From positions 95,647,375 to 95,711,374 of the forward strand of contig CM077644.1 of assembly GCA_039707465.1 (NCBI GenBank): a DNA stretch of 64,000 nucleotides. Reading direction: 5' to 3'. How positions within the stretch are numbered: position 1 is the stretch's first letter; the number at the start of each line of letters is the position of its first letter. The notes below the pieces were generated by a model, which was not told the DNA's origin, made no database searches, and was given only the letters and a program-made list of their open reading frames with translations. Shown piece after piece: positions 47,524 to 59,500 of this stretch. A program made the position numbers and the translations under genes. The DNA comes from Rhabdophis nuchalis (Eukaryota > Chordata > Lepidosauria > Squamata > Natricidae).

Positions 47524-50500
47524 CTGGGGAGACAACAAAACAGTCAGAAAATTTGGATATTAAAGAGTGAAAAGTATGCATCTGTTTAGATAAGGATCAT
47601 TTAAAGCAGTGTTTCTCAACCTTGGTGACTTTGAAGTCCACAGGACTTCAACTCCCAGAATCCCCCAGCCAGCATAGCTGGGAGTTGAAGTCCACAGGAC
47701 TTCAAATTTATTTTTATTTTATTTTATTCAATTTATATCTCCAAAAGGACCCAGGGCGGCGCACAGGAATTTAAAACAACATACAAAAATAATACAAAAC
47801 ATATAAATTTAAAAAACTATTAAATAGCAAAACCTGCGCTAAAACCAATTAAAATCCCCCATTTAAAAACTATCTAAGATTAGTCACAGCGGAGGCTATG
47901 TTAGTCACCAAGGTTGAGAAACACTGATTTAGAGGAATTCATATTCAGACATTCCCCTTGGGAAAAAGAGCTCTGTAAAATGTAGACATTTGATCACCAT
48001 CTGCTGGCCATGATAATTCAACCAGTGGCCTAAGCCTTATCCTTCAAAAATGAATTCAATGCTTTTTAGTATTGAAACCCACAAATTGCTAAATAATAAT
48101 CCCGTATTCTTCAAATAGTCACTAAAGACAATGGGTATTAAAACAAGTCATTTATATATAAAAAACTTAACTGCAACAAACAGAGGTCAAAATGACCTCT
48201 CTTAACTGTTAATAAAGTTTTCGTTATATTTACGAGCAATCACAATGTGCAATATTAATACAGAAAAACCATTAATCTTCTTTAATTATCCTTAAGATAA
48301 ATATACATGATTCAGAGGAGTATACAAATTGGTTTTATTGCAATGGTTTATTATGGCTTTATTCTTCCATTATTCTATTCTAATATATACAGTAGATATA
48401 CTTTTGAAAGGAAGTTTCAGTGGTTATGATTCTGAACTTAGAAATTTAGAGGAAAAATATTACAGAATCTAAGCAAACCTCTGGCTCGTAACACTCAAAA
48501 ATAAGGAGAAAATATGTAGTGAATTCTTCCATTTATTTACTTACAATGTCAATTTCTAAAGCTGCCCACTCGCTAATGACTCTGGGCAGCTCACACAGAG
48601 TTAAAAAGAATACAGAGCATTTAAAAAAAATCATAAAAAAGAGTTGCACTGAGGGGAAAAAAGGGCTGAGAAAAAAACACACAGGAACTAAACAATACAG
48701 CCTCAGAGTTCAAAATGCTGATTCATGCAATGTCCCAGCACAGTGTCTATGGGAACAGCAAGATATTTAAAGTTCTTCTTTAAAGACCAGGATCAAACAG
48801 ACCTCAACAGGAAACTGTTCCAAAAGGCAGGTGAAGTGACAAAGAAAACTATATGTCTACTGGATCCCATAAGGAGATGATATTGTTTTAACAGATGAGA
48901 TCTGAAACATGCTTTTATAAGACAGGCAGAGACAACTGATGTGAGGCATTCCAGTGAACATTCAAGCCAACGTAAATTATTAATCTATTTAAAGGCTGGA
49001 TAATAAGTACAGTGACCCTATTTCTTAGGAAAATAAAGAAAAATCATGAAAAAGAAGTAATGTTAGGCTTGCTATTCATCTTTTCTTTTGGACCTCAGGC
49101 CTACCCACACTTTCTATTATTCTACTATGCATTTTTTATTGTGGGAAAATGGGAGGGGGGATTGTACGGAGTTAGATGATATGTAGCCATAACAAAATTC
49201 TTTCTAGAAAGCCAAGGTAATCCTTTGTCTCTGCACCTGACTGGAACTGGATGGGTAGAAGCTGCCACAATGGCAGTGGAAGATTGGACTATGTGATGGA
49301 CTTGTGGGTGTGAGGGCAAGATCTGGAACTTTCAACTGGATGGGAAAACCGGGAAGCCTTCAGATTCGTTTTTTCCCAGATGTGCCAACATGGCTCTCTT
49401 AATAAATTGGAACTTTGAGGAATACTTTGCCTTGGAGTATGATTTAAGTTTGGATGCTATTTGGAACCCTGACAAGTAAATCTGAAAGAGACTCATAAGG
49501 GTAAAAAAAATGTTTATGTTATTTATTTATTTATTTTTATTTTATTTTATTAAATTTATACCCCGCCCTTCTCCAAATGGACCCAGGGCGGCGCACAGGG
49601 ATGTTAAAATACATACAAAATATATAAAATATATAAAATTTAAAAAACTTATTCTAATAAATAAACCCTGCGCTAAAAACCGAATTAAAAGTCCCAAGTT
49701 TAAAACTATCTAATAGTCAGTAATGGAGGTTACGCTAGGCCGGCTAGATGGAATAAATGTGTCTTCAGACACTTGCGGAAGAGGCGGAGGTCGGAGATGG
49801 TACGGAGTTCAGGGGGTAAGTCGTTCCAGAGGGCTGGGCCCGCCACAGAGAAGGCTCTTCCCCTGGGTGTCGCCAGTCGGCATTGTCCAGCCGACGGCAC
49901 CCTGAACAGGCCCTCTCTGTGGGAGCGTATCGGTCTGAGGGATGTATGGGGCAGGAGGCGGTCTCACATATATGTTATGTTTACAAGGGAAAATTCAAGA
50001 GCAAAACCAAGGAAAACGTTACCAAAATACATATTATAATAAAAATATGTAAAAGTAAGTGATATACGTCCCCCAAGAGAGCTGCTGGACTATAGGAGGA
50101 TTTTTCTCTCCTGCCAATGATCAGCTGATTTTGCTGCCAAAGTTGGTTCTTTGGTAGTTCTGCTCCCTGGATTTGACTTCTCTTTAAATTCAATCCTGAT
50201 TCCCAATTTGCTGATTACATTAAGGTTGACTCTGTATCTTGGGTTTCTATATACACATAGTCCTCAACTTACGATCACAACTGAGCCCAAAATTTGTGTT
50301 GTTAAGCAAAACATTTGTGAAGTGAATTTTGCTGCATTTCATGACCTTTCTTGCCAGCGTTGTTAAATGAATCAATGTAGTTATTAAGTTAGTAATCTAA
50401 TTGAGTGACTTGTAAGTGGGAGGTTTGTGACCTGGTGACTTCCCATACTTACTAAAAGCACTGTAATGCCTTCAAACTAATTCCTAGGCTTAAAACTTTG

Positions 50501-53500
50501 AGACCCAAATATTTAAAGAGTAAGTTTTCTGTTTGTTTAAGACCCTTAATTCAGATAATAAGAGATCCTATGTATGTTGTTTTTCAACCTATCCAGGAAT
50601 AACATACCAAGCTGGTCTTATTTCCTTAGCAGACATGGATAATTTCGAATGGATTTTATGCATTAGAAAAAAAACAGTTAAATAAAACAAGCCTTACATC
50701 ATGGTGTTTCCAAAGTGATTTTCTGTGAGAAACAGTGAAGAGAGTGATGCCAACCTGAAATGCCAAAACACAGTTTAAGGGTTATAAGTGAGCTTTAGAT
50801 TGCCAGACATCTATCTCCATTGAAGCCCAGGAAACAATTAAAAAAGCCAACCCATATATATTCTACAGAAAAATAATCCAATTTTCCAAAGTATTCCTTT
50901 TTCTAAAAGCAGCTATTGGAAGAGGAAACCTTTAGAACAAGATTATAGTGCTGGAATGACACTTTTTGCTCTATTTAATTTTATGCTGCATAATTCTCTT
51001 TTGTAACTCAACAGCTGCATTGTGATGCTTGTATATTTTCCCTTCAATAAATAATAGCATCTTCGAGTTGGGTGATTTGGAACAGGGAATCTCCATGGGA
51101 AACATAAGAATTCACTCCCTTCCCTTAACCCTGTCCTCCCATTCTGCCCTTTGGTTAAAAATCAGGCTATAACTCATACGTCATCTTTACTTATGAGTTC
51201 CAAAATTAAAGCCTAAAGAGATAAAAGATACATAAATCTTTTTCACTGAAATCGCTTCAAATATATTTTAACCATTTTTAAAACTTGCATTCCAAGGCAA
51301 AGATGGAACCTGAATGCAGTGAATGAGAAAATATGTGGCTGAATAGGCAATTCCAGCTCCAGCAACTGCACAATTCTTATTTGCTTTGGCTATAACAAAG
51401 ACAAAGCAACGATTCAGGGCAGGACCAGCTCTAACTCAGTTTCAACTGTGAGATGGGGAAACTTAAGTAAACTTCAATAAATAAATCAATCCACAAAATA
51501 CCCAATTAGCCCTCTTATTGCATTATATTCTTCCATCCCCTATCCAGGACAGGGTTGGGCAACTATGACAACTTTACAACCTGTACAGCTTAGGAATTCT
51601 GGGAGTTGAGGTCCACATGTCGTAAAGATGTCATAGCGGCCTACCCCCTGGTCCCGCTTCTTTGACTGAAACTGGAGAATTAATTCTATCAAATCCCCAT
51701 CGATTTTTCCTCAGCCACTATCTCCCCCCTTCTCTCCCCCAAAACAATGACCCGTATTAATCAATGAAATAAATCACTCTCATCCTTTAATTCAGAGAAA
51801 TGACCGTCAGGTTGGAGGAAGTTCATGAGAAGAAAGACAGACTTAAGTTACAGTCTACAGAAAATATCAAAATAAAAATCAGCCAAAGCAGACTGTCATT
51901 ACTCTTCATGTGATTTTTCTCTCTGCTGTTTTATTTTGCCTTCTTTAACACATTCTCATATTAATATGTTAGAGCTAGGGTCTGTAGGCCTAACGTTACT
52001 ATAGTAATGTAGTCATACCCCCTTTTTTTTAACATGGCTTTAAAGTTGGATCTTAAACTAGCAATGCAAGATTAACCACAGAAAGACATACTTTCCGACA
52101 ATGGCTGTAGATGTATCCCTCCACATCAACACTAACGGCACTTGTGCATTCATCCAGAATGGCAAACTGGGGTTTATGGTAGAACAATCTAGCCATCTGC
52201 AATGGAAAGAGAAATGATAAAGGATTACCATATAATCCATACATACAAAGAACATTAAATTGGATTTTTTTAAAAATTAAGATATTTTGCAGGTAATCAT
52301 AAAAGATAAGCCACATTATATGATGGGAGAGACGTTCAAATAACAATAGTTACTATACAAATGTCCATTAATTCCACCATATTCTCCAGAGAGTCACATT
52401 ATTTGTATGCTGTCAGTCCTGGAAGCTATTTTTTTCATTGCATTAAAACAAAGCAAATTTTATAGATGGCACACAGTTCTCTTTTTTCCCCCTTGAAGTA
52501 GATACAAAAATTTCATTCTGTTGCCATCACACAGAATTATCTGAAAATATTTTACTAAATTTCTGACCCTCTTAAAGGTAGCAATTAATGGGAGATTTAT
52601 CTATGACTGAAAACTGCTGCCAGTCTGAGTTAATTCTAGATTAGAAGAACAAATATTCTGAACTGGAATTAAGCAGACTCCAAACTGTAAGCAGTGAACT
52701 TTTTTTTTTTTTTTTAAAGCTTATTGTCAAAAGCAGGCATTGTAACACATTTTGTTCCTATGTAATATTGTACTAAATTATTAATCAACAGGTACAGGTG
52801 GTCCTCGACTTACAACAGTTTGTTTAGTGACTGTTCAAAGTCACAACAGCACTGGAAAAAAAACCATGATTGTTTTTTACACTTATGACCACTGCAGCAT
52901 CCCCATGGTCATGTGATCAAAATTCAGCTTCACTTAACAACCCTGTTACTAACTTAATGACTGAAGTGATTCTCTTAATAAATGTGGCAAGAAAGGTCAT
53001 AAAATGTGGCAAAACTCACAAAACAAATGTCTTACTTAGCCACAGAAATTTTGGGCTCAGTTGTGGTCGTATGTCGAGGACTACCTATGGTAGGTCCAGG
53101 ATGATGATTGGGATAACATTTTACTTAAATTCCTTTTGATTTGTGACCAGCAAAGTGGGTAAGATGCTAAGATCTCCTCAAACATCCATAGTTTTCATCT
53201 TTGCCCATTCTAGTTCCTTTGGGCAGCTAAAGAAGAGAGAATTTCTAGATCTGGATCTAGGAGATTATTAATGCCTCACTGAAGGATGGTGGATACTAAT
53301 GGCAGCCTCAAGGGAGGCTTTGATACATCTCCTCAAATAGTTCTTTCTGGATCCAGAAGTATTGGATGACTATTGTCCGGTCTTCAACCTCTCCTTTTTG
53401 GGGAAGGTTATTGAAATCACTGTTCAATAATAGTGGCAACAACTATGGAGCATCCTATAAGAAATGAATTATTGAAGGACTTAGGAATGGAGACAATCCT

Positions 53501-56500
53501 GGTTGCTCTAATAGTTGATGTTTGTTGGGACCTAGGGATTTGCAGTCTATAAATGTAATTAATAAGAGTGGTATTAGACTACCATACTGAATTTATGTCA
53601 ACATGTCAATCAAAAAAAGGTATGGAAAATGCACACAGTGTTGAGGGACACCGTGAAGACAAAGACAACCTACCGCCATTCTCTGTTTCTCTCCTCCACT
53701 GAGAACATCCATCCAGTCTTGAACACTATCCCAGCCTCCTTCACGGTCCAAGATCTGACCCAGCTGGACATTATCTAAGTACTCCTTTAACACCTGCAAC
53801 CAAAACAATAAACCAATATTGCTTAACAGATTGCGGATATGTTTGCTAGTACCTCCCTGTTAATTTATCTAATCCACCCTGTCCCTGACAATTTAGATTG
53901 GTTTAGTTCAAAACATTTTGTTAGATAATTGTACGAAGCAACAATATTAACTGAAAAAGATTCTGTACTTTTAAGTGGTACTGAAGTACATGATAATTGT
54001 TATGCAGCTTCACATACAGCTGGCCTGAAAGCGGTTCTGATTCACTGACCTTCCCTTCCATTAAAATAGGCAACCTAAGTAACCAAGTGCTCTCTTTCAC
54101 CAGATCTATAGTTTTTCCCCCCTCCAATTTCTCTGTGATTCAAGACAGAAATCACAATGGCATTGCTACAGAACCTGGCATTTAACTCAGAGAAGCATCA
54201 GCACAGATTTCAGATTCAATCAACATTCTCTTTTTCTATATAGGAACCAGACTTGGAAATCCATGTGTGCAGTTATAAAATTCCCCCCATATTGAAAGCT
54301 TGGCAGAAGTTAAAGTCGAAGAGTAATTCCTATGCAAGTACTGATGAACTGATGTATCTCTTCTTTATTACATTCATACCCTTTAACAGTATCAGCAGAT
54401 AGGGAGCTACGCATCTGATTTTTCTGTCTTATAGCTTCAGGATGCTCACTAGAGGTAGTATTCAGCAGGTTCTGACCAGTTCTGGAGAGCCGGTAGTGGA
54501 AATTTTGAGTAGTTCGAAGAACCGGTAAATACAACTTTTAACTGGCCCGCCCCCATCTATTCTCTGCCTCCCGAGTCCCAGCTGATCAGGAGGGAATGGA
54601 GATTTTGCAGTAACCTTCCCCTGGAATGGGGTGAAAATGGAGATTTTACAGTATCTTTCACCTGCCATGCCCACAGAACCGGTAGTAAAAAAATTTAAAT
54701 CCCACCACTGATGCTCACATAATAGCACATTTTCCTATCTGCCAATCAGCAGTGTCTACAATAAATTCAAAAAATCAGCTTTTATTATTCTACTTCTATT
54801 CTAATTCAGTATAGTTCTACAGTAATTGAGAAAATTAAGACTTGTATGAGCAATGTTGTAGTTAATCTCAATTTTAAAAAATCAAACAAGAATCAGCCTA
54901 GGAATACCTGAAACACAGATACCACACAAAAAAACAGCAAATCTGAAAACCAATGAAACAATACTCTATCACAATACCTTATTCTTTTGGCATGCTTATC
55001 TATAATAGATACATATTTGCTTTTTAAAGTATTATATCTTTCTTAAAGAAAGACAAATCAAAATGTGTAGAAACATTTATACATTTCCTTTCTTCTTCTC
55101 TGCTCCCATTAAGGTTGTAATAACTGCAGGAGTATGAATCCATAGAGATTTTGTACATATGTACTGAGACAAAATTGGTTTAAATCATTGGCATTTCAAA
55201 TTATTACATGCTTTTAAAATTTACAGTGATTTCTGTTTTTTTTTTAATTTTTACTTATTTTTATTATATATCTATAATAAATATAACTTTTAAAAATAGT
55301 TAGAGTCTGTTTGATCTAGTGCAATGTTTCCCAACCTTGGCAACTTTAAGACCGGTGGACTTCAAACTCCCAGCTGGCTGGGGGATTCTGGGAGTTTGAA
55401 GTCCACCGGTCTTAAAGTTGCCAAGGTTGAGAAACACTGATCTAGTGATTAAGGCACAAGACTACAAAGCAGGAATCTGTGAGTGCTGGGTCCCACCTTA
55501 GCCATAAAAGCCGGCTGGGTGACTTTGGGTCAGTCACTCTCTCTCAGCCCAATGTACCTCACAGGGTTGTTGTTGAGGGAAAAGTAGGAGGAGGAAAGTT
55601 TGTTGGATAGGCTAGCTGCCTTGAATTATTTGTGAAAATAATAAAAGGGGAGATTCAAATAAATAAATTGTAGGAATAATAACGCATTTCACCTGGTCAG
55701 AGATGCCTTTCCTTTTTTGATCTTCTATAGTGTCTGGATAAATTACTTGGTCTCTCAACGTCCCAAGTGTCATATATGGTCTCTGAAATTAAAATTATAA
55801 TTAAATTATAATTAGAAAATTGGGACATTTGTCAGAGAGAAGAAATGTCCAACGGTCCTAGTGCTTTGATTTACCTGAGGAACATAAAACAATTTTCCTC
55901 TCTCGGGTTTAGTTAGGCAGCCGCCAAACAAAGGCCACAACTGCAATAAGAAAAACACAATTTATTAGAATAGAAACGTAACGTCATTTTTTTGCCCTTA
56001 AAATCAAGTTTACTTTAGCCTTTACTTACTTCACCAAGAACCCGGAAGAGAGAACTTTTTCCACATCCATTTGGCCCACAAATAAGAACATTTGCACCAG
56101 ATTGCACCTGGAATATAAATCAACACAGAATATATATGTTTAAAGTTTCTCACACACTGAAAGCTACACTATATGAATTACCTTCATAATGCATGAGGTT
56201 CGCTTCATTAACTTGGGAACATATATTTGATTTAGCAAATACATTGACACATTTTTAAAATAATCTGAACTAGATTGTTTTATGAAAATAAAAGGGAAGA
56301 TTCTGTTATTGTAGCCTGTCTCAATCAAGTATGGTTCTGGTCTTCCTGCAGAGTTATTTTTCTGATCTGGTCTACCTTAAAGATCATCCCTCTGGCTACT
56401 TACTTGTGGAATTCCACAGAAATTGGTCCTCTCCCCCCCCCCCCCTACTCTTTATCATTTATACGAAGCCACTGGGATAAGTTCTGAAATGACTTGGGGT

Positions 56501-59500
56501 GCTGATGATACAAAGTTTTATGCCACCACCCAAGTCTGAACTGGACTCCATCAACTGTGGAGTTCCTTTTTTTGTCTGGAAACTATAAGGATTTGGATAG
56601 GACAAAACAGGTTGCTCTAAAACCCTCGCGAGGCAATCTTGGAGCTACACAAAAAATGTTATGGAATGGATATTCTGGTTTATATTATGACTACCTAACA
56701 AAAAAAACTTGGCCTGATTAATGTGTTGTTTTAAATTCCTATATTAGTGTTGACTAGGTCCATGGAGAATAGCAATCTGTTCCTCAAATTTCTCCTGGTT
56801 TCCATGTGTATAACATGGTTATCACCAGGAAGAGATTTATGCAAATATTTAGTATTATGCATACAGAGGATGGAAAAGCTACTTAGAATCTATCTGGATT
56901 AGCTCCCCTCTTAAAAGTTTCTCATATAGAAATCTTTCCTTCTCCTGGGAACATATATTTCAATAACATATATTGGGACTTTCCCACAAATTTAGAAAAC
57001 ATTCTTGTCTGTGAAAGGGCCCTATACTTACTGAAAAGGAGAAATTCCTCAAAATTGGATAGATTTCACTGACCAAAACACCTCCACTAATTTTGGATTA
57101 TTATTTTTTTACTTTGAAGCCATCCCCCTCATTATCAGAGATCCCTTTGTTCTGAAATAATCTTCCAAAGGCAATGTTTTGGGATGGGAAGAGGACAAAA
57201 CATATTTTTATTCTTATTCAACAAATTATTTCAAGATGAAATTGTGAATGTTGCAAGGTACCTCAAAGTTGAGATCTTTAATCAGCATATCGCCATTTGG
57301 TGTTGCCAATGGAACGTGATCAAATCTTCAAGGATAATAGACATACCACCATTAAGTATTAAAGATATTACCATTACACAAAGGGACAATTAATAAACTA
57401 ATTAGTAAACTTTCTACTCAATTTACTAGTGAATCACTGTTAAACAAGAGGGCAACATTTTCATGATGCTACCAACATAGCCGTGCCACAAAATAAGCAA
57501 ATAACAAAATGCCAACTTCAAAATTTTTGAAGTCGAAAATGGGCAAATATATGAAGATCTACAAAGTTGAAAATATAAATACTGTTGCATTTCACAAGCA
57601 TTAACCTCTGTCTCTCTTTCTTAATATTTGTAAATGCTATTAGTTTTCAAAAATGATATGGGTATTCCTTAAGTTACAACCATTTGTTCAGTGACTGCTC
57701 CAAGCTACAGGTGAATGATACGCTTGGTTCCTGAAGCTACCGCTGTTGTGGCACTTCTGAAGTCAAGTGATCAAAATTCAGGTGCTTGGCAGCCCATCTG
57801 CACTTACAATCACAGCAGAGCTTCAATTCGCCCCACCCGTCTTTCCCATCTGTGCCAGAATTTAGGAAGGGTTCCTTCTAAGCCTGTTATTCTGCAGATG
57901 TGGGTAATGTTGTCATTGTTCCGTAGGCAGCCTCTGTTTGCCGTGTCTCCCAAGTTCTTTCCCACATAATCCATTACACCTTGTCAGCAGGGGGAACACG
58001 CAGACAGCAAAATTTAGCTGGGGCAGTGGAATGCAGGATAGCAGGTGCCTCAGAGGCCAGAGCAACAAGAGCAACTGGTGTTGGGAAAGTTGCAACTTCT
58101 TGAGATGACTGGGGCTTCTCATTGTGATGGTTGTAGCTTCCTGGGGCAACAGCAGCTTAGTGTAGATCCAGAGTTGTGGCAAGACATGAAGCTCCTGAGT
58201 TGCAATGTGGCAAGCAGCCCCTAGGGCAATGATGGTGAACCTTTTTAGCACTGAGTGCCAAAAAAGTCGCATGGAAACGTCATGCGTACACGCGCTTATT
58301 GGGTCGCACTCCGAAAAAGCTGAACTTCCAGGTTCTAGCGCCCATGCATGTCCGACAATCAGTTGTCCAGTGTGCATGCACAAACTAGTTTTTGCCACTG
58401 CTGCATGCACAAAGGACAGCTGATCATCGCATGCACGAGCGCGCCAGATACCCAGAAGACAAACAGGCAAAGGCTGCGCGTGCCGGGTGACATGGCTTCA
58501 TGTGCCACTTTGGGCTGCCACACCATCATGGCCCTAGGGCTAGGCTGTGCAGTTCCTGGGCTGCTTGCCACCAAGCCAGGAGTGATTTGCATTGGGATGC
58601 GTCCTCAGCTAACGATGAGTGGATTTCGGTTCACAATGGCAATCGGGGCTGCCAGGATTGCTATTGCTAAGCAATGCAGTCACATAATATCAAGCTTTAT
58701 AATCACATTGTTTAGCAGTGGAAATTTCAGTTCCAATTGTCATCATAGCTCTTTGTACATAAAAGAGAACTAAAGGTGGAAATGTGTTAATGTTGAACGT
58801 TTCCTTTTGAAAGTTTGGATATGTATGAACAGTAGCCGTTCAATAACTTTTGGACTGTGGTTTAATAAAGCCTATTTTATGTTTACTTCACTGCAACTCT
58901 CTCCCACAAATCATCTTGTAGATCCAAGAGATGGCAATAGTTGTTGACAGTTGGAGTAAAACAATGATCAAAGTAAAACAGTTGTCTTAAATCAATCAAG
59001 TCAGAACGCTAGATAACTCTGTCAACTGAATATGTAGTGGCTTGTGACACACATTCATTAAACATTTCAAATGTAATGTAATTTGCTTTTCAACTTAATT
59101 CATTGACTCCCATGCAGGTGACACCAGCTCCAAGATCTGTGGAAGCATGCTTCTACAAAGGCCTACAGGATCTGTGGAAGCATGTTCATAGAGAGGCCTA
59201 CATGGCTTTCTACATTCAGAAGACCACAATTGAGGGTGGGGAAGGGTGAAAAATGGCATTGCCAGGAAGCAATTGTAGACATGGTCTCACAGCTGCTTCT
59301 TGTACAGTTTACTCTTCTGGGTGTGCAGAGAGCTACCACAAATGCTAAAATTTAAAAAAAAAATATAGCACGGATAGGTAGTTAAATGAAAAAGCTTAAT
59401 AGGACGGCCTATTAAAAAATGAGGGATTTTACCTACTTGATAATGTTATCTGTTATGACAATTCGTCCTGCACCAGGAATCAACGGGGTGGCTTGCTTTA

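Noticed and set aside
57913..58470. 185-codon - strand ORF
   Set aside because: It spans the boundary of a hAT-like element and intron sequence and contains no recognisable motif.
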